DNA of 56,259 bases from Klebsiella pneumoniae (lineage in GTDB: Bacteria > Myxococcota_A > UBA796 > GCA-2862545): NCBI GenBank assembly GCA_945882675.1, contig CAMCWU010000002.1, positions 1-56,259 of the forward strand, given 5' to 3'. Position 1 is the stretch's first letter, and each line of letters starts with the position of its first letter. The notes beneath the pieces are model-generated. The model saw only the letters and a program-made list of their open reading frames with translations. It did not search any database and was not told where the DNA came from. The position numbers and the translations under genes were made by a program. Below, piece after piece: positions 37,212-45,483 of the stretch.

Positions 37212-38960
37212 TCAGTAGAACAGCATGCGGGGATCGCGCAGCAGCGTCGAGACCACCAGGCTCCACGCGGTCACCGTGTCGCCGCGAGCGAGCGCAGACG
37301 AGAACAGCGTGTACATCTCGTCGACGTCCGGGCTGTCGGTCGCCACGGCGAGCCCGAGCACGCGCGCGTGTAGCGACGCGATCTCCTGGCGTACGGCCGA
37401 TTCTTCCGTGGTGTCCAGGGTGACGGCGGCGAACAGGCGGCGCTCCGCTCCGGCCACGAGCTCCTGGGAGACGGCGTACCCCGCGGCTTCCTCCGCGTGG
37501 CGCGCCATGGCGAGCAGCCGCGTCGGGGTGGGCTGGTGCGTGGGCCGCAGCGTGGCCTCGCCGTCGATCCCCCCCGCGAGGCTCCGGAAGCCGTAGTCGT
37601 CGCTCCGCGCCAGATCCACCTGCTCCACGCACGAGGGCGCGCAAGCGGCGGCGGCCGGCGCCGCCAGCCACTGGAACCCGGTGAGCTGCTCGATCGTCCG
37701 CGCGTACTGCTCGGGTCGGACCACCTGCATCGGCACGGTTCCGCCCGACTCGGCGGCGGCGACGGTCGCGTAGGAGTCCGCCAGGACGATGGATTTCACT
37801 AGGGCCTTGGCCGAGAACCCGCTGGCGGCGAACTCGGCCGTGCGCTCGGCGATCTCGTCGAAGGGCACGCTGCTCTCGTCCACCTGCCGCAGCCAGCCGA
37901 CGAAGTGGCGCACCGAGCACTGGTGGAAGCGGGGGTCGTCCGCCATCAAGCTACCGAGCTCGGCGAGGCCCCGGAAGGGCGTGCCGTAGTAGCCCGGCTC
38001 GGGGAGCGCGAAGTCCCGGTACATCGTCTCGAGGGTCGGCGTGTAGAACCGCACGGGGTAGCAGTAGTCCTCGAGCCGCTGGTCGAAAGGGGACTCCTCC
38101 CCTGGAATCTCGTCCTCCGGAGGGATGTGGCAGCCGTCCGTCATCGCGAGCTCGATCGGCCGGGGGTCCAGGTGCTGCTTGTAGCCCCAGAACGCCGAAG
38201 CCAGCGGATCGAGCGCCTTGTGGCACGCTACGCACGCAGGGTCCGTGGACAGGGCGTCGGCGACCGCGATCGGGTCCGACAGGTCGAGGTCCACGCTGAT
38301 CGTCACCTCGCGCGACGCGAAGTCCTCGCACAGGAACGCGGCGGCGACGAAGTTGGCACGGTGCCGCTCGAAGTTGTTGCCGGCGGACGCGTGCCGCCGG
38401 AAGATCTCGGACACCGACAGGAGGCCGGCGTGCTCGCGCCCGTCCACATGGCGCGTCTCCTGCCACGCGGGACCCGCGGGGTCGTGGGCGAGGCCGTAGA
38501 TCGTCGCCAGAGCGGCGTCCGCTACGGCGTAGTCCGCCGTGAGGATCTCGGTGTAGGGTCGGTCGTTCCCTACGATGTGCGCGACGAGCTCGAGCGGCTC
38601 CTCCATCGTCGCGTTCAGGATCACCGAGCCCGGGAACGCCGCCATCGGCCCGAGCGCCGGGAGCGCCGTCTGCGTGTCCACCCGGACATGGTACAGCTCC
38701 GCGTGCAGGTCCTTGACGGTCTGCAGGAACTCGGGAGAGTCGAGGTACTCGTCCACGATCTCCTCGATCGCATCCGGATCCGCCGCCATGCGATCGAGCT
38801 CCGCGACCGACGGGCGTACCCCGCGTACGGCCATGGACACCCGCACCAGTCGCTCCGCGGGCGTGAGCTGCACCGGGCCAGCCGGTACCGCCACGGGGAC
38901 CGGGTCGCCGTCGCCGCACGCGAGCGCGAAGAGGAACAGTACGGCGCGCCCACGACCCAC
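37212..38960 (-). CDS. Heme-motif lipoprotein of the DUF1592/DUF1588-like group
   Basis: About 582 residues. GTG 38960, six bases behind GAGGGGG, gives a lipoprotein signal peptide (lipobox FALAC, Cys15); GTG 38975 is an alternative. Features of the planctomycete-type surface oxidoreductase-like families include TPAERLVRVSMAVRGVRPS near the N-terminus, a C243-V-A-C246-H247 motif followed by KALDPLASAFWGY, RHFVGWL, and the C-terminal VVSTLLRDPRML. The CxxCH suggests covalent heme c. It leads the three-gene surface operon, and a TAAACT box stands 21 bases upstream. Confidence 0.75.
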   Translation of the reverse strand: MGRGRAVLFLFALACGDGDPVPVAVPAGPVQLTPAERLVRVSMAVRGVRPSVAELDRMAADPDAIEEIVDEYLDSPEFLQTVKDLHAELYHVRVDTQTALPALGPMAAFPGSVILNATMEEPLELVAHIVGNDRPYTEILTADYAVADAALATIYGLAHDPAGPAWQETRHVDGREHAGLLSVSEIFRRHASAGNNFERHRANFVAAAFLCEDFASREVTISVDLDLSDPIAVADALSTDPACVACHKALDPLASAFWGYKQHLDPRPIELAMTDGCHIPPEDEIPGEESPFDQRLEDYCYPVRFYTPTLETMYRDFALPEPGYYGTPFRGLAELGSLMADDPRFHQCSVRHFVGWLRQVDESSVPFDEIAERTAEFAASGFSAKALVKSIVLADSYATVAAAESGGTVPMQVVRPEQYARTIEQLTGFQWLAAPAAAACAPSCVEQVDLARSDDYGFRSLAGGIDGEATLRPTHQPTPTRLLAMARHAEEAAGYAVSQELVAGAERRLFAAVTLDTTEESAVRQEIASLHARVLGLAVATDSPDVDEMYTLFSSALARGDTVTAWSLVVSTLLRDPRMLFY

Positions 38961-38980
38961 CGCGGCCCCCCTCACCGCGC

Positions 38981-38986
38981 AGTTTA
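38981..38986 (-). promoter_or_regulatory. Candidate -10 element of the surface operon
   Basis: TAAACT on the minus strand matches the -10 consensus at four of six bases in a GC-rich context and lies 21 bases ahead of GTG 38960. No -35 hexamer is recognised. Confidence 0.35.
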
Positions 38987-39006
38987 GCGCCTTCGAGGGC
39001 CGACCG

Positions 39007-39987
39007 CTACTCTCGCTCGCCCGCGACGTCGGCCTCCAGGTACGCGCGGCGCGCCACCCGGTCGGGGAAGCAGGCGAGCCCGTGCATCAGCTTCGGGATC
39101 GCAGCCTCCACCCGCATCTTTCCGCCCGGGATGGCGCCAGCGGCCTCGAGAACCTGGCTGTTCCGGTACATGCCGAGATCCACGATCCCGCCGTGCTGCG
39201 TCACCACGAGGACGTCCACGCCGGCGTCCACCGTGGCCCGGATCGCGTCCCCGAACGCGCGCTCCCGCGTGGGGATGGTGCCGACGCCGTACGCCGCGAA
39301 TACGAGGCCGCGGAGGTGCCCGCCGTCGACCACCCGGCGCACCATGTCCGGGTCGAGCCCGGGCGTGAGGTGGAGCACCGCCACCCGCGGATCGAACCGG
39401 TTGTCGCACGAGAACGGGCGCGTGGGACGGCGGACGTGCCGGCCGACCTCGATGTCGAAGCCGAAGCGCGCGAGCGGCTCGAGGCCCGGCGTGTCGAACG
39501 CGCGGTAGCTCCGGGCGTCCGACTTCACCGCGCGGCAGCCGCGCAGGAGCAGGCCATCGAAGCAGATCCCGACCTCCGGCAGATCGGTCGTCGCGACCTC
39601 CACCGCGTCCTGCAGGTTCCGGCGCGCGTCCGTCCGCAGCGCCGCGAGAGGCCGCTGGGCGCCCGTGAGCACCACCGGCCGGTCGAGCCCCGTTAGCGAG
39701 AACGCCAGGGCGGCCGCCGTATACGCCATGGTGTCCGTGCCGTGCACCACCACGAACCCGTCGAACTCCGTGCGCCGGCGCGCGATCGCAGCGGCCACGT
39801 CCGTCCACTCGGGCGGCCCGACGTCGCTCGAGTCGAGATTGCACACGATCTCGGTCTCGAGCTCTGCGATGGCGTCGAGCTCCGGCACGCGCTCGGACAG
39901 CGCCTGGGCGTAAACGCCGGGCTCGAGCGGCGTCCCGAGCATCCCGAGCGTCCCGCCGGTGTGCAGCACGAGGACCCTTCGGCTCAT
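39007..39987 (-). CDS. ansA: Type I (cytoplasmic) L-asparaginase
   Basis: The enzyme hydrolyses asparagine to aspartate and ammonia. The protein has 326 residues. The nucleophilic threonine lies in VLHTGGTLGML (T10), and VVHGTDTMAYTA supplies the second Thr-Asp pair; FAAYGVGTIPT is the C-terminal domain segment. There is no signal peptide, fitting the AnsA rather than the periplasmic AnsB type. Asparagine use may balance asnS elsewhere in this window, but the genes are not linked in one operon. Confidence 0.93.
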   Translation of the reverse strand: MSRRVLVLHTGGTLGMLGTPLEPGVYAQALSERVPELDAIAELETEIVCNLDSSDVGPPEWTDVAAAIARRRTEFDGFVVVHGTDTMAYTAAALAFSLTGLDRPVVLTGAQRPLAALRTDARRNLQDAVEVATTDLPEVGICFDGLLLRGCRAVKSDARSYRAFDTPGLEPLARFGFDIEVGRHVRRPTRPFSCDNRFDPRVAVLHLTPGLDPDMVRRVVDGGHLRGLVFAAYGVGTIPTRERAFGDAIRATVDAGVDVLVVTQHGGIVDLGMYRNSQVLEAAGAIPGGKMRVEAAIPKLMHGLACFPDRVARRAYLEADVAGERE

Positions 39988-40078
39988 CTCCCCTCCCCGG
40001 CCCCCTGATACCCCGGATGTGCCCGGCGCGGTGGACCGGGAGGCGGCCCGTCGTTACGGACGCGCGACGGGGTGGTGG

Positions 40079-40459
40079 GTGGAGATCTGGGCGCGGCGAG
40101 TCGGCTTCGCGGCGGCGGTGCTTTGGATGCTCGTGCTACCGGCAGCGCGCGACATCTGGGGGGAGCCTCCCTGGGCCCGCTCGTGGCATATGTACGAGGG
40201 GCACGGCACGGAAGTCTGCCAGGTGGAGTACTACGAGATCCGACCTTCGGGTCGGGCTCCTATCGACCGCCTGGCGGTCCTGTCGCCCCAGGTGCCCCCG
40301 CCCATGGCCATGCGGTGGCTGAAGACCCCGAGCACCGTGAGCGTCCAGGGCGCGCGGCTGTGCAGGTTGCTCGAGGCCAGGGATGTCCGGGCGAAGGCGC
40401 GCTGCGGCACGCGCGACCGCTGGAACCACCTCGAGGAGACGAACCTGTGCAGGCGCTGA
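40079..40459 (+). CDS. Small membrane-anchored protein upstream of the HTTM gene
   Basis: About 126 residues from GTG 40079 (preceded by GGGGTGG); GTG 40031 would add 16 residues and has no ribosome site. A basic start (WARRVGF) and one membrane helix (about 8-24) precede an outer domain with three conserved-looking Cys (EVCQVEYYEIR; ARLCRLL; CGTRDRWN) and a C-terminal ETNLCRR. It overlaps the HTTM gene by 13 bases. The pairing of a small one-helix protein with an HTTM protein is seen elsewhere in bacteria, so a two-part membrane complex is likely by inference. Confidence 0.65.
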   Translation: MEIWARRVGFAAAVLWMLVLPAARDIWGEPPWARSWHMYEGHGTEVCQVEYYEIRPSGRAPIDRLAVLSPQVPPPMAMRWLKTPSTVSVQGARLCRLLEARDVRAKARCGTRDRWNHLEETNLCRR

Positions 40460-41313
40460 CGGCGTTCGACCGCTGGATCGGCGCGGAGGGCTCGAGCCGC
40501 CCCATGGGCCTCCTCCGCCTGCTCGTGGGGCTGATCCTGTGGGCACGTTGGGCGGATCTGCTCGCCGTGTACCGCTGGGACGAGCCGGCCGACTTGCCGA
40601 TCTCGCTCGGCGTCCTCTTCGGGTCGACCGCGCTCGTGGCCGGCTGGTGGTCACGCACCGCCGCCTGGTTCACGGGCGGCCTGCAGTGCTGGCTCGTCCT
40701 GTTCTCGGGCCGGGACGCGTGGGACTCCCACCACACCTGGCTGCTGGCGGTCGTGACGACCCTCCTCGCGTTCACGCCCTGCCATCTTTCGTTCTCGCTC
40801 GATCGGTGGCTGGCGCTGCGGTCGCCGGCCGGCGCGCCCCGCGAACACGGCCCCGTCTTCGGCGCGCGGCTGATCGCGCTCCAGGTCTCGGCGCTGTACC
40901 TCTTCGCCACCCTCGGCAAGCTGGAAATGTCGTTCCTCTCTGGAGAACGCCTCGAGATGATCGCAGCCGAGATCTACACGAAGAGCGAGTGGACCACGCC
41001 ACTGTTCCACGTTGCAGCGGTGGTATCCGCCTGGGGGGTGGTGGCGCTGGAGGGCTACCTCACCTTCGCGCTGTGGTTTCGCCGGACGCGCCCTTCCGCG
41101 ATCCTTGCCGGGCTGTTCCTCCATGCGATGCTGTACGTGCTCATCCCCGTCGCTACCTTCTCCGTGACGACGGTTGCGATGTACCTCGCGTTCGTCGACC
41201 CGGACGCGTTCCACCGCGCGATCGATCGGCTGCTCGGCGCCGGCACCCCGGACGGCCCCCGCGTGCTAGGATCCACGCCCGACCCGGGCACGGTGCGGCC
41301 GGAGGCGCGATGA
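40447..41313 (+). CDS. HTTM-domain (vitamin K-dependent carboxylase-like) membrane protein
   Basis: A 288-residue polytopic protein from GTG 40447, preceded by GAGGAGA. Several helices and the signatures MGLLRLLVGLILWARWADLL, LALQVSALYLFATLGKLE and LFLHAMLYVLIPVATFS fit the HTTM family related to the membrane half of gamma-glutamyl carboxylase. The catalytic carboxylase machinery (soluble domain, thiol motif) is not present, so carboxylation is not claimed. The gene overlaps its neighbours at both ends (ATGA with the pseudokinase), arguing for one complex. Confidence 0.75.
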   Translation: MQALTAFDRWIGAEGSSRPMGLLRLLVGLILWARWADLLAVYRWDEPADLPISLGVLFGSTALVAGWWSRTAAWFTGGLQCWLVLFSGRDAWDSHHTWLLAVVTTLLAFTPCHLSFSLDRWLALRSPAGAPREHGPVFGARLIALQVSALYLFATLGKLEMSFLSGERLEMIAAEIYTKSEWTTPLFHVAAVVSAWGVVALEGYLTFALWFRRTRPSAILAGLFLHAMLYVLIPVATFSVTTVAMYLAFVDPDAFHRAIDRLLGAGTPDGPRVLGSTPDPGTVRPEAR

Positions 41314-42923
41314 ACAGCGAATATGGCGGATTGCGTCCGACGGGACGGCAGAATCGCGACCCTTCGTCGGTGCTCATGGAGCTCGAGTCGCAGGACGGCT
41401 TCGCGCACACGGCCGTCGTGTTCGAGCCCATGTTCCGCGCGCATCCCGCCCTCGCCAAGAACGTCGAGCTCGTCCTGCCGTTCCTCGAGTTCCCGATGGT
41501 GGCGGGCGTCGTCGACCTGTCGTGGTACGACATCGGCCGGTCGATCTTCGTGTACCCGACGGGCTCGGTGTGGACCGTCAACGAGATCCTGCGCTCCTTC
41601 CACGATCGTGGGAAGAAGGTCGGCGCGCGAGCGGCGCTCGAGCTCGCCACGCTGGGCACCGAGATCCTGGTGGAGGCCGCGGCGACGGGGGGCCTGCAAG
41701 GGTGCTTCTCCCACGGGAACATCAACCCGTGGCGCGTCGCGGTGCGGGACGACGGCGAGCTCGTGATCTTCGGGTACGGGCTGTCGCAGGTGGAGATGTC
41801 GCGGCGGCGGGAGAACGCGACCTTCGCGATCGGGCCGGACAGCCTGCGCTATTGCCCCCCGGAGCGGCTGCTCGGCGCGGCGGAGGACGACGCCGCGGAC
41901 ACGTACGCGCTCGCGCTCGTCACCTACGAGCTGATCACGGGGAAGCCCCTGTACGCGAGCCACGACCTCGCCGTGCTCGAGCAGAATGTGCGGCTGTCGG
42001 AAGGTGCGACGCTGCTCGCACGCCCCCCACCAGAGGTGAGCAAGCCCGTCGCCGAGATCCTGGCCCGCGCCCTGATCTACGACCCGGACACGCGCCTGAC
42101 CGGCGCCGAGCTCGCGGACGAGCTCAAGAAGCAGATCCGCGGCGCCCCGGGCCCGAGCCTGGCGGAGGTGATGGCGGATATGGCAGAGACGAAGCCGCTC
42201 GCGACCCGCCCGCGCAAGAAGGTGCTCCAGGCGAGCTCGCGCACGTCCGCGTTCACGCCGGACGAGCTGGCGGCCCGGCTCGAGGAGGAGGAGGCCCCGC
42301 GCGCTAGCGGCCGGTGGAACGCCCCGACCCGGCGGGTCACGAAGGTGGAGGAGCCCGCGGTCCCCGAGCAGCGCCGCGTCCGCCGCGACGACGCCGCGCC
42401 GTCGGGAGAGGTCCGGCGCCGGAACCGGACGGACGAGCCCGTCACGCCGCCTAAGGTAGACGCCCCGGCAGAGGAGCCCGTCGCGCCCCCCGCCCACGTC
42501 GACGCCGCGGAGCCCCGCCGCCGCCTCCGCCGTCCGACGGACGAGCTGGAGAACCAAATCCCGAAGCCGGAGGATCCGGCGCCGAAGACGGAGTATCCGG
42601 CGCGAAAGCCGGAGGATCCGGCGCCCGCCCCCCGGCTCGAAGAGCCTGCCCGCCCCCGCCGCGCGCCCATGGACGACCGCCCGGCGGCCGCCCCGGACCT
42701 GCGCGAGGAGCAGATCCAGGCCGCGGAGACCAACCGGAACGTCAACGACGGCGGCGAGCTCCCCGGGGACGGCGCGGTTCGCCGCCGCCTCCGCCGCGTA
42801 TCGGACGAGTCGCCGGCAGCGGCCCCGCCGGCCGAGGAGGCCGCTCCCCAGCGCGTCCTTCGCCGCGAGGACGCGGAGGTCGAGGGCGCGTTCCGCCGCC
42901 GCCTCCGGCGCGACGAGCCATAG
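41310..42923 (+). CDS. Pseudokinase with RRRLRR-repeat tail
   Basis: A 537-residue soluble protein. Residues about 30-290 have a protein-kinase outline (PFLEFPMVAGVVDLSWYD as hinge, DTYALALVTYELITGKP as helix F) but HRD is HGN (135-137), DFG is GYG (155-157) and no VAIK lysine is seen, so it is catalytically dead by family rules. The tail (310-537) is disordered, with RRRLRR-type basic clusters each followed by acidic residues and a 7-residue tandem repeat (PKPEDPA). ATG 41310 overlaps the HTTM stop (ATGA) behind GGAGGCG. RuvC follows seven bases later. Confidence 0.8.
   Translation: MNSEYGGLRPTGRQNRDPSSVLMELESQDGFAHTAVVFEPMFRAHPALAKNVELVLPFLEFPMVAGVVDLSWYDIGRSIFVYPTGSVWTVNEILRSFHDRGKKVGARAALELATLGTEILVEAAATGGLQGCFSHGNINPWRVAVRDDGELVIFGYGLSQVEMSRRRENATFAIGPDSLRYCPPERLLGAAEDDAADTYALALVTYELITGKPLYASHDLAVLEQNVRLSEGATLLARPPPEVSKPVAEILARALIYDPDTRLTGAELADELKKQIRGAPGPSLAEVMADMAETKPLATRPRKKVLQASSRTSAFTPDELAARLEEEEAPRASGRWNAPTRRVTKVEEPAVPEQRRVRRDDAAPSGEVRRRNRTDEPVTPPKVDAPAEEPVAPPAHVDAAEPRRRLRRPTDELENQIPKPEDPAPKTEYPARKPEDPAPAPRLEEPARPRRAPMDDRPAAAPDLREEQIQAAETNRNVNDGGELPGDGAVRRRLRRVSDESPAAAPPAEEAAPQRVLRREDAEVEGAFRRRLRRDEP
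42561..42623. repeat. Three 21-bp tandem repeats in the pseudokinase tail
   Basis: Units at 42561, 42582 and 42603 follow C(C/G)(G/A)AAG-CCGGAGGATCCGGCG with few changes and encode PKPEDPA, PKTEYPA and RKPEDPA. The repeats keep the frame and charge pattern. Confidence 0.8.
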
Positions 42924-42930
42924 CGCCGGC

Positions 42931-43428
42931 ATGCGCGTCTTCGGCATCGATCCCGGCTCCACGGTGACCGGCTACGGCGTGATCGAGCGCGTGCGCGGCC
43001 GCTTCGTGCACGTCGCGAGCGGCGCCATCCGGACGAAGTCCGACGAGCCCATGGGAGATCGCCTGCAGCGCATCCACACCGGGCTGCGCGAAGCCCTCGA
43101 GCGTACGAAGCCCGATCACGTCGCGATCGAGGCGATCTTCCAGCACAAGTCGTCCGAGAGCGCGCTGCGGCTCGGGCAGGCGCGGGGCGTCGCGATCCTC
43201 GCGGCCGCGCTGCAGGGTCACCATGCCGCGGAGTACAACCCCATGGCCGTGAAGAAGGCCGTCGGCGCGCACGGGGCCGCCGACAAGGACGCCGTCGCGC
43301 GGATGGTGTGCATGCTCCTCGGCGTGAAGCCGGAGGGGCCGGCGGACGTCACGGACGCGCTCGCCATCGCCATCACGCACAGCGCGAGCCTCGCGAGCCC
43401 GCTCGTGCGCGCCGGGGTGGTGCGTTGA
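42931..43428 (+). CDS. ruvC: Holliday junction resolvase RuvC
   Basis: RuvC cuts Holliday junctions during recombination. The 165-residue protein has the catalytic acids D7 (FGIDPGS), E67 (AIEAIF), D139 and D142 (ADVTDALAIA). Length and order are standard. It starts ruvC-ruvA-ruvB, and its stop overlaps the ruvA TTG (TTGA). It is seven bases after the pseudokinase gene, so both may share a transcript. Confidence 0.96.
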   Translation: MRVFGIDPGSTVTGYGVIERVRGRFVHVASGAIRTKSDEPMGDRLQRIHTGLREALERTKPDHVAIEAIFQHKSSESALRLGQARGVAILAAALQGHHAAEYNPMAVKKAVGAHGAADKDAVARMVCMLLGVKPEGPADVTDALAIAITHSASLASPLVRAGVVR

Positions 43429-44039
43429 TCGCGCGGCTGGTGGGCACGCTCGTGGAGCGCGACGCGGGCGTCGGCGTCGTGGACGTCCACGGCGTCGGGT
43501 ACGAGGTCCACGCGCCCGGCCGCTGCCTCGACCTGTGGGGCCAGGCGTCGGAGCCCGTCACGATCCACGTGGCCACCCACGTGCGTGAGGACGCCATCAC
43601 GCTCTACGGCTTCGCGACCCTGCTCGAACGCCGCGCATTCGACGCGCTCGTCTCCGTGAGCGGCGTCGGCCCCAAGCTCGGGCTCTCGGCGCTGGATTCG
43701 ATGGCGCCGATGTCGCTGCACCGCGCCATCGAAGCGGATGATATCACGGCCCTCGCGCGGATCCCGGGCGTCGGCAAGAAGACGGCGATGCGACTCGCCC
43801 TCGAGCTCAAGGGCAAGCTTCCCGTCGACTTCACGGCGCCGACGACGGTCGGCCCGCCCCGACCGCGCGCCCCGGACGACGCGCTGCCCCTCGCGCTCGC
43901 GCAGCTCGAGTACGGTCGCTCCGAGATCGAGCGCGCGCTGGCCGCCCTCGCCGAGCAGGGGATCGCCGTGGACGCGCCGCTCCAGCAGCGCCTGGGCGCC
44001 GCCCTGCGCGTCCTCGCCCAGCCTCGGAGCAGCCCGTGA
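43425..44039 (+). CDS. ruvA: Holliday junction branch-migration protein RuvA
   Basis: RuvA tetramers bind the four-way junction and load RuvB. The 204 residues start at TTG 43425 overlapping the ruvC stop: OB-fold [14 protein letters not shown] to DAITLYGF, the tandem helix-hairpin-helix ([31 protein letters not shown]), a Pro/Ala linker, and domain III ([19 protein letters not shown]) for RuvB contact. No ATG fits the OB fold start. Confidence 0.95.
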   Translation: MIARLVGTLVERDAGVGVVDVHGVGYEVHAPGRCLDLWGQASEPVTIHVATHVREDAITLYGFATLLERRAFDALVSVSGVGPKLGLSALDSMAPMSLHRAIEADDITALARIPGVGKKTAMRLALELKGKLPVDFTAPTTVGPPRPRAPDDALPLALAQLEYGRSEIERALAALAEQGIAVDAPLQQRLGAALRVLAQPRSSP

Positions 44040-45055
44040 GCGATCGCGGAAACACCGTGCTCGATCCCCGCGATCAGGCGGATCCGGCGCTCCGGCCGCG
44101 CCGGCTGTCGGAGTACGTCGGCCAGCGCAAGCTCGTGGACAACCTCCGCGTGTACATCCGCGCCGCGATCGGCCGTGGGGAAGCGCTCGATCACCTGCTG
44201 CTCGGCGGCCCGCCGGGCCTCGGCAAGACGAGCCTCGCGTACATCGTGGCGGAGGAGCTCGGCGTCGGCGTGCGCACGGCGTCCGGCCCGTCCATCGAGC
44301 GAAAGGGCGATCTCGCGGCCGTGCTGAACTCCCTCGAGCCGCGCGAGGTCCTGTTCATCGACGAGATCCACCGCCTCCCGAAAGCGACGGAGGAGGTGCT
44401 GTATCCCGCGATGGAGGACTTCTCGATCGACGTGATCCTCGGGTCTGGTCCGGGCGCGCAGTCGGTGAAGCTCCCGCTCCAGCGGTTCACGCTGATCGGC
44501 GCGACGACGCGCGCGGGCATGCTCTCGGCCCCGCTCCGCGCGCGGTTCGGGATCACGTTCACCTTCGACTTCTACGAGATCTCGGAGCTGTTCCTGATCC
44601 TCAAGCGCTCAGCCGAGCGCATGGAGATCCCGGCTTCGACGCGGGGCCTCGAGGAGCTGGCCCGTCGTTCCCGCGGCACCCCGCGCATCGCGAACCGCCT
44701 GCTCCGCCGCGTCCGCGACTTCGCCCAGATCGAGGGCGACGGGAGCATCGACGAGGGCCTCGCGAAGCGCGCGCTCGAGCGGCTCGACGTCGACGAGAGC
44801 GGCCTCGACGGCATGGATCGCCGGATCCTCCACGCGATCGCCGTGAAGTTCAGCGGGGGCCCGGTCGGCCTCGAGACGCTGGCGGCAGCCATCGGCGAGT
44901 CGAGCGATACGATCGAGGAGGCCTACGAGCCGTTCCTGCTCCAGCAGGGCTTCCTCATGCGCACCCCCCGCGGTCGCGTCGTCACCCCGCGCGGCCGCGT
45001 CCAGATCGGCCTCGCTCCCTACGAGTCCGAGCCACCCCAAGGATCCCTGCTGTGA
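44036..45055 (+). CDS. ruvB: Holliday junction helicase RuvB
   Basis: RuvB is the hexameric AAA+ motor for branch migration. The 339-residue protein has Walker [10 protein letters not shown] (57-65), Walker B FIDEIH (107-112), sensor [10 protein letters not shown] and the C-terminal winged helix ending in TPRGRV. GTG 44036 overlaps the ruvA stop (GTGA). Its own stop overlaps the next gene in the same way. Confidence 0.97.
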   Translation: MSDRGNTVLDPRDQADPALRPRRLSEYVGQRKLVDNLRVYIRAAIGRGEALDHLLLGGPPGLGKTSLAYIVAEELGVGVRTASGPSIERKGDLAAVLNSLEPREVLFIDEIHRLPKATEEVLYPAMEDFSIDVILGSGPGAQSVKLPLQRFTLIGATTRAGMLSAPLRARFGITFTFDFYEISELFLILKRSAERMEIPASTRGLEELARRSRGTPRIANRLLRRVRDFAQIEGDGSIDEGLAKRALERLDVDESGLDGMDRRILHAIAVKFSGGPVGLETLAAAIGESSDTIEEAYEPFLLQQGFLMRTPRGRVVTPRGRVQIGLAPYESEPPQGSLL

Positions 45056-45480
45056 GCCACCTGTCCGCGCTGCTCCTCCTCGCCGCTTGTGGATCGCCGA
45101 GCGGCCTGCCGACCGCGACCCTCACCGTCGCCGGGCACCCCGTCACCGCCGAGATCGCCACGACGTCCGCCCAGAAGAGCAAGGGGCTGATGATGCGCGA
45201 CCACCTGGGCGCCGACGACGCCATGCTGTTCGTCTACCCGGACGACCGGATCCGCGAGTTCTGGATGAAGGACACCCGGATCCCGCTGTCGATCGCGTAC
45301 CTCGACAAGACCGGGAAGATCGTCAAGATCGCGGATATGCACCCGTTCGACGAGTCGCGCACGAGCAGCATCTACCCGGCGCGGTACGCGCTCGAGGTGA
45401 ACGTCGGCTGGTTCGCCGCGCACGGCGTCGAGAAGGGCTCGGTCGTCGAGGGGATCCCGGCCGGCCTGACCGCGGAGTAG
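45052..45480 (+). CDS. DUF192-family lipoprotein
   Basis: A 142-residue lipoprotein from GTG 45052 (lipobox LLAAC). The DUF192 fold is clear: [28 protein letters not shown], then [18 protein letters not shown] and [18 protein letters not shown]192 proteins are small beta-rich proteins of unknown function, often exported. Translation is coupled to ruvB by a GTGA overlap, an unexpected partner for a surface lipoprotein. It converges on the sulfatase with a three-base gap. Confidence 0.88.
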   Translation: MSHLSALLLLAACGSPSGLPTATLTVAGHPVTAEIATTSAQKSKGLMMRDHLGADDAMLFVYPDDRIREFWMKDTRIPLSIAYLDKTGKIVKIADMHPFDESRTSSIYPARYALEVNVGWFAAHGVEKGSVVEGIPAGLTAE

Positions 45481-45483
45481 CGC

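Noticed and set aside
40447-41313. A true vitamin K-dependent gamma-carboxylase
   Set aside because: Only the membrane-helix part of the family is present; the soluble catalytic part is missing.
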